The translations under genes were made by a program, and so were the position numbers. This document shows, one piece after another, positions 33,144 through 41,071 of a DNA stretch of 64,000 bases (within the stretch, counting starts at the first letter, position 1; each line of letters opens with the position of its first letter). The stretch is from Actinomadura rupiterrae (lineage in GTDB: Bacteria > Actinomycetota > Actinomycetes > Streptosporangiales > Streptosporangiaceae), in assembly GCF_024172125.1 (NCBI RefSeq), contig NZ_JAMZEA010000009.1:372001-436000 (forward strand). Reading direction: 5' to 3'. The notes beneath the pieces are model-generated. The model was not told the origin of the DNA, did no database searches, and worked only from the letters and a program-made list of their open reading frames with translations.

Positions 33144-34031
33144 ATGGCCGCCTCCGTCCGCCGTTCCCTGACCGGCGCCGCCGTCGTCGGCGCCGCCGCC
33201 CTCGCCTGGACGGCCGCCGCGCCCGCCGGCGCCCGTCCCGCCCGCGCCGAGCCGCTGCCGGCGGCGCCGGTGCTGCCGATCACCGTGACGAGCGCCGGGT
33301 TCGAGTTCCCCGGCCCGAACCCGCGCCCGGCCGGTCCGGTCACGCTGCGCGTCACCACCCCGGACGCCTGGGGCCACTTCCTCGGCACCGGCTCGATCCG
33401 CGAGGGCGTGCCGCTGCAGCAGGCGATGACCGAGTTCGCGCAGAGCCAGTCGCCGGACAAGGCCGTCGCGATCCCCGCGCTGCGCGCGCTGTACCGGGAC
33501 GTCGAGTTCTTCGGCGGCGCGGGCGTGTTCCCCGCGACCAGCCCGGTCTCGGTCACGGTCAACCTGCGTCCCGGCACCTACTACGGCATCGAGGGCGCGA
33601 ACATGCGCCGGCTCGACGTCGGGCAGACCTGGCTGCGGGCCCGTCCGCCGCGCGTGGACGGCCTGATCCGCATGGTCCAGCGCGGCCCCGACACCCGGTT
33701 CGCGCTGCCGTCGAGGCTGAAGGCGCGCGGCTCGTACCTGGTCGTCAACCAGACCTCGCAGCCGCAGGAGGCCGTGTTCGTCGGGCTCGACCCGGCCACG
33801 ACCGACGCCGACATCCAGCGGTACTACGACGACCTGGCCGCCGGGAAGAACCCGCAGAACCCGCTGCTGCACCAGGTCGGCGGCCTGATGGCCATCTCCC
33901 CCGGCTACCGCGCGGTGCTCAACTTCGACTACCCGCCCGGACGGTACGCCGTCCTGTCCTTCTACCGGGACCCCGACACGGCCGTGAAGCGCGCCGCCGA
34001 GGGCATGCACCGGGTCGTCGAGCTGCGCTGA
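33144..34031 (+). CDS. Secreted two-repeat cupredoxin-like protein, unknown role
   Basis: 295 residues with a signal peptide (RRSLTGAAVVGAAALAW, cleavage after about residue 35). Two similar all-beta halves follow (about 40-155 and 185-295); the second ends PPGRYAVLSFYRDPDT...GMHRVVELR, resembling the closing strands of cupredoxin-like domains, but no Cys/His/Met copper set is visible. It shares the overall pattern with the protein at 39559 (for example FFGGAGVFPATSPVSVTVNL versus LYGGAAVPFGSAASARLTL), so the two are probably distant paralogues. ATG at 33144 follows GAGGGGAG. I do not recognise a function; partnership with the exported oxidases is a guess. Confidence 0.75.
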   Translation: MAASVRRSLTGAAVVGAAALAWTAAAPAGARPARAEPLPAAPVLPITVTSAGFEFPGPNPRPAGPVTLRVTTPDAWGHFLGTGSIREGVPLQQAMTEFAQSQSPDKAVAIPALRALYRDVEFFGGAGVFPATSPVSVTVNLRPGTYYGIEGANMRRLDVGQTWLRARPPRVDGLIRMVQRGPDTRFALPSRLKARGSYLVVNQTSQPQEAVFVGLDPATTDADIQRYYDDLAAGKNPQNPLLHQVGGLMAISPGYRAVLNFDYPPGRYAVLSFYRDPDTAVKRAAEGMHRVVELR

Positions 34032-34080
34032 CCCGGCCCCCCGTTCCGTCCTGCCGTCCTGCGAATCTGGAGGTGCGCCG

Positions 34081-35325
34081 ATGCGCGTCCTGCTGGCGAC
34101 GTGGCCGACCGCGTCGCACTACTTCACCCTGGTCCCGCCCGCCTGGGCGCTGCGCGCGGCCGGCCACGAGGTCATGTTCGTCAGCGCCCCCGGCGTCGAG
34201 GGCGCCGCGATGCGCTCGGGCCTCACCCTCTCGGTCGCCGGGGAGGAGCTCGACCTCGCCTCGGTGTGGGCGGGCTTCACCAAGCGCCCCGGCTCCGACA
34301 AGGCCGAGCACGAGAAGCGCCGCGCGGCGCGCGCGTTCGAGATGTTCGCGCTCGGCGCGCGCGAGATGGCCGGGCCCGTGCTCGACCTCGCCCGCGAGTG
34401 GCGTCCCGACCTGATCCTGTTTGAGCCGCGGATGTACGCGGCGGTGCGGGCGGCGAAGATCCTCGGCGTCCCGGCCGTCCGGGTGCTGCCCGGCCCCGAC
34501 TACACCCTCGCCCGCGACGCGGACGAGCGGGAGGCCCGGGACCGGCTGTTCGCCGAGCTCGGCATCAGCGGCGCCGACCCGTTCGGCGACCTGACGCTCG
34601 ACCCGTGCCCGCCGAGCATGCAGATCGACGACGGCGGGCTCGTCGCGCGGCAGCGCATGCAGTTCATCCCGTATGCCGGGCCGTCGGTCATCCCCGCGTG
34701 GCTGGCCGAGCCGCCGGAGCGGCCGCGCGTGTTCATCAGCCTCGGCTCGATGGTCTCCACGATCCTCGGCAACATGAACTTCGTGCACGAGGCGATCCTC
34801 GCGATCGCCTCGCTGGACGTGGAGGTGCTCGCGGGCGTGTTCGGCGGGCAGGCCGACCTGCTCGGCGAGCTGCCCGGCAACGTCCGCGTCGCCGAGGACG
34901 TCCCGCTGCACCTGATGCTGCCGAGTTGTGACGCGGTCGTCCACCACGGCGGCGGCGGGACGACCCTGACCACGGTCGCCGGGGGCGTGCCGCAGCTGAT
35001 CCTGGCGTCCGGCGGCGACACCGTGCTGAACGCGCGGCGGACCGTCGCGTCCGGCGCGGGCGCCTCGATCCCCGCGTGGGAGTCGACACCGGCCGAGATC
35101 GGCAAGGCCGTCGCGGACGTGCTGGCCGCCCCCTCCCTGCGCGACGCGGCCCGCCGGGTCGCGGCCGAGAACCGGGCCCAGCCGCACACGTCCGAGGTCG
35201 TGGCGCGGCTGGAGACGCTCGCGGCGCACGGCGCGCCGGCGTCCGCGCCGACGGCTCCGGGACGCAGCCCGTCCGACAACGCCATCATCGCGGGCACCCC
35301 CGACGTCGCCGCGGCGGGCCGATGA
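34081..35325 (+). CDS. Glycosyltransferase (GT1/MGT-like)
   Basis: 414-residue GT-B glycosyltransferase similar to antibiotic glycosyltransferases of the EryCIII/UGT type. The N-terminus MRVLLATWPTASHYFTLVP and the C-terminal nucleotide-sugar motif VHHGGGGTTLTTVAGGVPQL (about residue 285) are present. It should transfer an activated sugar to the polyketide. With the GlmU-like and PIG-L genes before it, an N-acetylglucosamine-derived amino sugar is the best guess; no dTDP-deoxysugar genes are in the window. The stop overlaps the next gene (ATGA). Confidence 0.9.
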   Translation: MRVLLATWPTASHYFTLVPPAWALRAAGHEVMFVSAPGVEGAAMRSGLTLSVAGEELDLASVWAGFTKRPGSDKAEHEKRRAARAFEMFALGAREMAGPVLDLAREWRPDLILFEPRMYAAVRAAKILGVPAVRVLPGPDYTLARDADEREARDRLFAELGISGADPFGDLTLDPCPPSMQIDDGGLVARQRMQFIPYAGPSVIPAWLAEPPERPRVFISLGSMVSTILGNMNFVHEAILAIASLDVEVLAGVFGGQADLLGELPGNVRVAEDVPLHLMLPSCDAVVHHGGGGTTLTTVAGGVPQLILASGGDTVLNARRTVASGAGASIPAWESTPAEIGKAVADVLAAPSLRDAARRVAAENRAQPHTSEVVARLETLAAHGAPASAPTAPGRSPSDNAIIAGTPDVAAAGR

Positions 35326-36302
35326 ACCTGCGAACCCCAAGGACAGGCCGTGCGGGCCGCGCGCAGGACGCGACCCGCACGGCCTCCCCGCCCGCGCAGG
35401 ACTCGACCCGCACGGTCTCCCCGCCCGCGCGGGCAAGTACGGACGCGGCCCTTCTACCGGACGCCCGGGCGGGCGGCCTCAGCGGCTCGCCCGCAACGGC
35501 AGTCGTCACGGGTGGGTCCAGTGGGATCGGGGAGGCGTTCGCTTGGGAACTGGCGGCGCGGGGGCATGACCTGGTGCTGGTCGCGCGCAGGCCCGGGCCG
35601 CTGGAGGACGTCGCGGTCGGCATCGCGAAGCGGCATGGCGTCCTGGTCGAGACGCTGGCCGCCGACATCACCGTGCCCGCCGAGCGGGCGCGGGTGGAGG
35701 CGCGGCTCGCCGATCCGGACCGTCCGGTCGAGGTGCTGGTCAATGCGGCCGGGACGATGGGACGCGTCGGACCGCTCGCCCTCCAGGACGCCGCCGCCGA
35801 AGACCACAAGATCGAGCTGAACGCGGCGGCGCTGGTCCGGCTGACCCGGGCGGCGCTGCCCGGCATGGTCGCCCGGCGGTCCGGCACCGTCCTCAACCTC
35901 GCGTCGGTCGCCGCGTTCACGCCCGCGCCCGGCGGCGCGACCTACGCGGCGACCAAGGCGTTCGTCACGACGTTCAGCCGCGCGGTGCGCGAGGAGGTGG
36001 GCCCGCTCGGCGTGCGCGTCATCGCGGTCTGCCCGGGCGCGACCCGCACCGCGGGGCGCGAGGCGAAGGGCGCGCACCGCGGCCGGATGGGCCCGGTGCT
36101 GGACGCGTCCGACGTGGTTCGGAAGGCGCTCGCCGCCGCTGCGGCGGGCCGTCCGGAATGCGTGCCGGGCGCCGAGTACAGGCTGCGCGTCGCGCTCGCG
36201 CGGCACGTCCCCGGGTTGTACCGGCGGCTCTTCCAGCGCGGCTGGCAGGAACGGACCGCCCGCGCGCTCGCGGGCGCCCTCACGAAGGAGGTACCGCGAT
36301 GA
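35322..36302 (+). CDS. SDR-family oxidoreductase
   Basis: 326-residue classical SDR with cofactor loop TGGSSGIG (about 61-68), NAAG and catalytic YAATK. Ser is in LNLASVAAF. It resembles the SDRs of the YqjQ/DltE-like branch rather than FabG. The first 55 residues are low-complexity, and 35361-35426 is a 33-bp direct repeat coding AQDATRTASPP then AQDSTRTVSPP, so the true start could be downstream. ATG at 35322 is supported by its overlap with the glycosyltransferase stop. It overlaps the CLF start. A ketoreductase role in tailoring is likely. Confidence 0.82.
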   Translation: MNLRTPRTGRAGRAQDATRTASPPAQDSTRTVSPPARASTDAALLPDARAGGLSGSPATAVVTGGSSGIGEAFAWELAARGHDLVLVARRPGPLEDVAVGIAKRHGVLVETLAADITVPAERARVEARLADPDRPVEVLVNAAGTMGRVGPLALQDAAAEDHKIELNAAALVRLTRAALPGMVARRSGTVLNLASVAAFTPAPGGATYAATKAFVTTFSRAVREEVGPLGVRVIAVCPGATRTAGREAKGAHRGRMGPVLDASDVVRKALAAAAAGRPECVPGAEYRLRVALARHVPGLYRRLFQRGWQERTARALAGALTKEVPR

Positions 36303-37564
36303 GCGGCCCGGTGGTGACCGGCATCGGCGTGGTCGCGCCCAACGGGCTCGGCACCGAGACGTACTGGGAGGCGACCCTCAACGGGGAGAGCGGCATCGGG
36401 CCGATCACCCGGTTCGAGGCCGCGGACTACCCGCTGCGGTTCGCGGGCGAGGTGGCCGGCTTCACCGCCTCGGACCACGTGCCGAACCGGCTGATCCCGC
36501 AGACCGACCACTGGACGCACATGGGCCTCACCGCCGCCGAGATGGCGCTCGGCGACGCCCGCGTCTCCCCCGCCGAGCTGCCCGAGTACGCCAGCGCCGT
36601 GGTCACCGCCAGCTCGTCCGGCGGCACCGACTTCGGCCAGCGCGAGATCGAGCGGCTGTGGAGCCGCGGCCCGCAGTGGGTCGGCGCGTACCAGTCGATC
36701 GCCTGGTTCTACGCGGCCACCACGGGCCAGATCTCGATCCGGCACGGGATGCACGGGCCGTGCGGCGTGATCTCCGCCGAGGAGGCGGGTGCGCTGGACG
36801 CGATCGCGCAGGCGCGCCGGCTCGTCCGCGGCGGGTCGCGGGTGGTGGTCACCGGCGGCACGGACGCGTCGCTCTGCCCGTACGGGGTCGTCGCGCAGCT
36901 CAGCAACGGGCTGCTCAGCCGGTCCGCCGACCGGGACCGCGCCTACGTCCCGTTCGCGGCGGACGCGTGCGGCTACGTGCCCGGCGAGGGCGGCGCGATG
37001 CTGGTGCTGGAGGCGTCCGGGTCGCGCGTCCCGCCGCAGCGGTACGGCGAGATCGCCGGGCATGCCGCCACGTTCGACCCGCCGCCGGGGTCGGGCCGCC
37101 CGCCGGGACTGCGCCGCGCGATCGAGCGGGCCCTGCAGGACGCGTCGGTGGAGCCCGGCGACGTGGACGTGGTGTTCGCCGACGCCGCCGGAACCCCGGA
37201 CCTGGACCGCGCGGAGGCGGAGGCGCTCGCCGCCGTCTTCGGCCCGTACGGCGTCCCGGTGACCGCGCCGAAGGTGCTCACCGGCCGGATGTACGCGGGT
37301 GCGGCGCTCGACGTCGCGACCGCGCTGCTGTCCATCCGGGACGGCGTCATCCCGCCGACGCCCGGTGTCACGCCGTCCCGCGAGATGCGCATCGACCTGG
37401 TCGGAGACGCGCGCAAGGGGACGGTCCGGACTGCGCTCGTCGTGGCGCGCGGCTACGGCGGCTTCAACTCGGCGCTGGTCGTCCGCGCGCCGAGCGACAC
37501 GCGCGAAGACACGCACGAGGGCCCGCACGACACGACTGAGAAGGATCAAGGGAGGAACGCATGA
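36299..37564 (+). CDS. Type II PKS chain length factor (KS-beta)
   Basis: 421-residue KS-beta (CLF). The position of the KS Cys reads SAEEAGALDA, where most CLFs have Gln (AEQAGGLDA), so the conserved Gln is Glu. Other CLF marks are present: TASSSGGTDFGQREIERLWS, QSIAWFYAATTGQISIRHGM and GYVPGEGGA. It should pair with KS-alpha at 19874 and set chain length, though it sits about 15 kb away. Start overlaps the SDR stop and its stop overlaps the ACP start (both ATGA). The C-terminal 25 residues are acidic and His-rich. Confidence 0.92.
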   Translation: MSGPVVTGIGVVAPNGLGTETYWEATLNGESGIGPITRFEAADYPLRFAGEVAGFTASDHVPNRLIPQTDHWTHMGLTAAEMALGDARVSPAELPEYASAVVTASSSGGTDFGQREIERLWSRGPQWVGAYQSIAWFYAATTGQISIRHGMHGPCGVISAEEAGALDAIAQARRLVRGGSRVVVTGGTDASLCPYGVVAQLSNGLLSRSADRDRAYVPFAADACGYVPGEGGAMLVLEASGSRVPPQRYGEIAGHAATFDPPPGSGRPPGLRRAIERALQDASVEPGDVDVVFADAAGTPDLDRAEAEALAAVFGPYGVPVTAPKVLTGRMYAGAALDVATALLSIRDGVIPPTPGVTPSREMRIDLVGDARKGTVRTALVVARGYGGFNSALVVRAPSDTREDTHEGPHDTTEKDQGRNA

Positions 37565-37824
37565 CCCTGTCCGCCGAGCGGCTCGACCGGACGCGCATCG
37601 AGGACTGCCTGTCGGAGGCGGTCGCGCGCGAGGTCGACCTGCCGCACGAGGAGCTCGACCCGGAGGCCACCTTCGAGGAGCTCGGCCTGGACTCGCTCGG
37701 CGCGGTCACCGTCGCCAAGCGCGTCGCGGCGGAGCTGCGCATCAAGGTCCCGGCCGTGCTGCTGTTCAACTTCCCGACCGTCCAGGCCCTCTCGGAGCAT
37801 CTCGCCGCCGAGCAGGCCGCCTGA
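37561..37824 (+). CDS. Acyl carrier protein (with CLF)
   Basis: 87-residue ACP with the phosphopantetheine Ser in ELGLDSLGAVTV (near residue 44). It differs from the ACP at 19583 (GYDSLA) and looks more like free-standing or modular-type ACPs (VPAVLLFNFPTVQALSEHLA, a feature of peptidyl/acyl carrier domains). It might carry a starter acyl group or serve a second KS partner. Overlaps the CLF gene (ATGA), and a strong terminator follows. Confidence 0.92.
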   Translation: MTLSAERLDRTRIEDCLSEAVAREVDLPHEELDPEATFEELGLDSLGAVTVAKRVAAELRIKVPAVLLFNFPTVQALSEHLAAEQAA

Positions 37825-37829
37825 CCGCA

Positions 37830-37881
37830 CGAACCGGCCTCTGGCCCGCGTCCCGGAGGGGGCGGGCCAGAGGCCGGTTCG
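37830..37881. terminator. Bidirectional terminator hairpin
   Basis: A perfect 20-bp stem (37830-37849 with 37862-37881) with a 12-nt loop between the convergent ACP and multicopper oxidase genes. It is the longest hairpin seen in the window. Confidence 0.85.
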
Positions 37882-37905
37882 CGTTCGCTCAGGAGACGCG
37901 TTCGC

Positions 37906-39360
37906 TCAGGAGATCTGCATCTGCGCCATCATGCCCATGTCCGAGTGGTCGAGCAGGTGGCAGTGGTAGAGGTAGCGGCCGCGGTAGTGGTCGAAGCGCA
38001 CGCGGAACCGGACGGTCGTGGACTCCGGGATGGACACCGTGTCCTTCCAGCCCGTCTCGTGGCCCGTCACGGGCGTCCCGTTGCGGTCGAGCACCTGGAA
38101 GTGGACGCCGTGGACGTGGAAGTTGTGCGGGACGTAGGTGTCGAGGTTCGACACCTCCCACAGCTCGGTGTTCCCGAACGGGACCTGGGTGTCGATCCGG
38201 TCCATGTCGAACAGCTTGCCGTCGATCGTCGGCGCGCCCGGGTTGCCCGCGATGCCGAGCGTGATCTTCCGGACGGCGTCCTCCCCGGTCAGCCGGTGCA
38301 TCGGCCGTAGCCGGGACGGGACGCCTCGGTGCCGCCGGAACGGCCCGCCGGCCACGCGCGGACCGTCCCCGACCACGAACCGCATGAGGTTGGTGTCGGA
38401 GTCGACCTTGCCGCGCTGGTTCACCAGGACGAGCTGGGTACCGGCCGGGTAGCGGGAGAAGTCGACCAGCACCTCGGCGCGCTCGCCGGGCGTGAGGTCC
38501 ACCATCGCCAGCGCCTGCGGCGCGGGCAGCAGCCCGCCGTCCGAGGCGATCGCGATCATCTCGTCGCCGGTGCTCAGCGCGAGCTTGTACTCGGCGAGCG
38601 TCCCGCCGTTGCACAGGCGCAGCCGGTACCAGGCCGGGCGGACGCGCAGGTACGGCTGGGGCGTGCCGTTCACCAGCGCGACCTTGCGGCCGCGGAAGTC
38701 GTCCGGCACCCACATCAGCTGCCCGGTGTCGTCGAAGCGCGCGTCGCGGATCATCAGCGGGACGTCGCGCGGGCCGTCCGGCAGTCCGAGCGCCTCCTCG
38801 AACGGGTCGCCGATCAGGTAGAAGCCCGCCATGCCCTTGAAGGCGTGCTCGGCCTCCATCATGTGCGCGTGGTCGTGGTACCAGAGCGTCGCGGCGGCCT
38901 GCTTGTTCGGGTAGTGGTAATCGCGCGACCCGCCCGCCATGACCGCGTTGCAGGGGTGGCCGTCGTCGTCTGCCGCGACGATCCCGCCGTGCAGGTGCAG
39001 CGAGGTCTCGTGCATCATGGCGTCCGTCTGGGTGACCACGATGCGGCGGCCCGCGCGCGCCCTGATCGTCGGGCCGGGCGAGGTGCCGTTGTAGGTGAGG
39101 ACGGTCGCCGGGACGCCCGGGTAGATCTCGGCCGTGGCCTCCTTGACCGTCAGCTCGTAGAAGTCCGTCGTCGCCGTCCGGCGGACGGGGCGCAGCACGT
39201 CCGGCACCTTGAGCGGGGCGGTGAAGGGCACCGGCGCCAGCGGGGCGCGGGTGCGCAGCAGCGGGGTGCGGGCGCGCGCGGGCGTCCCGCCGAGCGCCGG
39301 CAGGAGTGCCGCGCCGCTGCCCACGGCGCCGGCGCGGAGGAAGTCACGACGGTTCAGCAT
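37906..39360 (-). CDS. Exported multicopper oxidase (second copy)
   Basis: 484-residue three-domain multicopper oxidase. The Tat-type signal RRDFLRAGAVGSGAALLP is followed by HLHGG (about 122), WYHDHAHM, HNFHVHGVHFQ and HCHLLDHSDMGMM, so all type 1-3 copper sites look complete. It is a paralogue of the oxidase at 29238 but clearly diverged. It lies convergent to the CLF-ACP operon and divergent from the protein at 39559. The AT-richer gap 39361-39558 must hold its promoter; the 15-bp-repeat motif was not found there. Confidence 0.92.
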   Translation of the reverse strand: MLNRRDFLRAGAVGSGAALLPALGGTPARARTPLLRTRAPLAPVPFTAPLKVPDVLRPVRRTATTDFYELTVKEATAEIYPGVPATVLTYNGTSPGPTIRARAGRRIVVTQTDAMMHETSLHLHGGIVAADDDGHPCNAVMAGGSRDYHYPNKQAAATLWYHDHAHMMEAEHAFKGMAGFYLIGDPFEEALGLPDGPRDVPLMIRDARFDDTGQLMWVPDDFRGRKVALVNGTPQPYLRVRPAWYRLRLCNGGTLAEYKLALSTGDEMIAIASDGGLLPAPQALAMVDLTPGERAEVLVDFSRYPAGTQLVLVNQRGKVDSDTNLMRFVVGDGPRVAGGPFRRHRGVPSRLRPMHRLTGEDAVRKITLGIAGNPGAPTIDGKLFDMDRIDTQVPFGNTELWEVSNLDTYVPHNFHVHGVHFQVLDRNGTPVTGHETGWKDTVSIPESTTVRFRVRFDHYRGRYLYHCHLLDHSDMGMMAQMQIS

Positions 39361-39558
39361 GGTCGTCCCGTTCTGTGGGGGGTCGGTGCACCCCCAGGGT
39401 CGTGAGCCTCGCTGGAGCGACGGTTCACTCTCGCTCGATCCGCCCGGGCGGCCATATCTGACCAACACTGTCAAGCACGGCGAAATACAACTTAAGGAGT
39501 ATGTGCTAGACAACTGCGGTCCGATGACCGGCCGAGCACGAAGTGTGAGACTCCATCC

Positions 39559-40401
39559 ATGCGCACGCTCGTCACGGCTCCCCGCGCCGTCACCAGGTCC
39601 CTGTCCGGCTCCCCCGCCACCCGCCTGACCGCGCCGACCGCGCTGGTCGAGGGCGACACCACGTTCCGGATCAGCACCACGGACCCGGACGGCGCGCAGG
39701 TCGGCCTGACGAGGCTGCGACCCGGCCTCGCCCCGGTCGAGTTCCTCACCGCGCTCGAACGCGCCTACGACCGGACGGACCCGTCGGTCGCCGTGACGGC
39801 CGCCGCCGGGATCGAGGCCCGCGCGACGCTCTACGGCGGCGCGGCCGTGCCGTTCGGCTCCGCCGCCTCGGCCCGCCTCACCCTCGGCGCCGGCGTGCAC
39901 CACATGATCGACTTCGCGGACCTGCTCCCCTACGGCCGCTCCGGCTCGCTGCACGAGGTGGACGTCCTGGCGGCGGCCCCGCCCGGCGACCCCGAGGAGG
40001 CCGTCGACGGCCGCGAGCCGCCGCCGCTCGCCGAGGTCGTCCTGTACGACACCCCGGACGGCACCCGCTTCCGCGCGCCCGCCGAACTGCCCGCGCACGC
40101 GCCCGTCCGGTTCGCCAACGACTCGGGGACGTTCAACGAGGCGCTGCTCGTCCCGGTGCGTCCGGACACGACCCGCGAGCACCTGGACGGCTTCTTCGCC
40201 GCGATCGCGCGCGGCTGGTTCGGCGTCTTCCCCTTCACCGGGACGGCCTCCGGCGCCACGGCGATGTCACCCGGACGCTCGGTCGTCATCACCACCAAGC
40301 TGCGTCCCGGACGGCACGCCCTGCTGACCCGCCTCCCCGACCACCGGACGGGCCGCGCCCACGCCCTGCAAGGCACCGCCGACCTCGTGACCGTCCGCTA
40401 G
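39559..40401 (+). CDS. Two-repeat protein related to that at 33144
   Basis: 280 residues, two all-beta halves (about 15-125 and 150-280). It is similar in plan to the secreted protein at 33144 (LYGGAAVPFGSAASARLTLGAG in half one, SPGRSVVITTKLRPGRHALL near the end), but has no signal peptide, so it is probably cytoplasmic or the start is misassigned. No catalytic motif was seen. ATG at 39559 is the first good start in the AT-richer promoter region. Divergent from the second multicopper oxidase, which suggests a shared role. Function unknown. Confidence 0.72.
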   Translation: MRTLVTAPRAVTRSLSGSPATRLTAPTALVEGDTTFRISTTDPDGAQVGLTRLRPGLAPVEFLTALERAYDRTDPSVAVTAAAGIEARATLYGGAAVPFGSAASARLTLGAGVHHMIDFADLLPYGRSGSLHEVDVLAAAPPGDPEEAVDGREPPPLAEVVLYDTPDGTRFRAPAELPAHAPVRFANDSGTFNEALLVPVRPDTTREHLDGFFAAIARGWFGVFPFTGTASGATAMSPGRSVVITTKLRPGRHALLTRLPDHRTGRAHALQGTADLVTVR

Positions 40402-40405
40402 GCGG

Positions 40406-41071
40406 TCAGCCGAGCCAGCCGGGACGGATCAACCCGGACTCGTAGGCGAGCACCACCAGCTGCGCCCGGTCGCGCACGCCGAGCTTGGCGAGGATGCGGC
40501 TCACGTGCGTCTTCGCCGTCGCCGGGCTCAGCACCAGGCGCCGGGCGATCTCCTCATTCGACATCCCGGCGGCGACCAGCTCCAGCACCTCCCGCTCCCG
40601 GACGGTCAGCGCGTCCAGCGCCGTCGCGGGCGGGGGCGCCGCCATCCGCAGCGCGAACTCGGCGATCAGCCGCCGGGTCACGGCCGGCGCGAGCAGCGCG
40701 TCGCCGCGCGCCACCACCCGCACCCCGTGGATCAGCTCGGTCGGCTCGGTGTCCTTCACCAGGAACCCGCTCGCGCCCGCGCGGATCGCGCCGTAGACGT
40801 ACTCGTCCAGGTCGAACGTCGTCAGGATCACCACCCGGACGCCCGCGAGCCGCTCGTCGCCGACGATCCGGCGGGTCGCCTCCAGGCCGTCCAGCACCGG
40901 CATCCGGACGTCCATGAGCACCACGTCGGGCCGCAGCTCGGCGGCGAGCCGCACCGCCTGCGCGCCGTCGTCGGCCTCGCCGAGGACCTCGATGTCCGGC
41001 TCGCCGACCAGGATCGACCGGAACCCGGCCCGCACCAGCGTCTGGTCGTCGGCCAGCAGCACCCGGATCAC
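40406..41071 (-). CDS. NarL-family response regulator
   Basis: 221-residue two-component response regulator. The receiver domain has the phospho-acceptor Asp in VVLMDVRMP (about residue 53) and the Lys in FLVKDTEP. The LuxR-type helix-turn-helix is at the C-terminus (LTVREREVLELVAAGMSNEE). GTG at 41071 overlaps the histidine kinase stop (GTGA). It may regulate the nearby cluster or be independent; targets are unknown. Confidence 0.93.
   Translation of the reverse strand: MIRVLLADDQTLVRAGFRSILVGEPDIEVLGEADDGAQAVRLAAELRPDVVLMDVRMPVLDGLEATRRIVGDERLAGVRVVILTTFDLDEYVYGAIRAGASGFLVKDTEPTELIHGVRVVARGDALLAPAVTRRLIAEFALRMAAPPPATALDALTVREREVLELVAAGMSNEEIARRLVLSPATAKTHVSRILAKLGVRDRAQLVVLAYESGLIRPGWLG

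Noticed and set aside
39361..39558. A fourth copy of the 15-bp-period motif between the second oxidase and the gene at 39559
   Set aside because: The gap is AT-richer than its surroundings but has no CTACATRTA-type core with 15-bp spacing.
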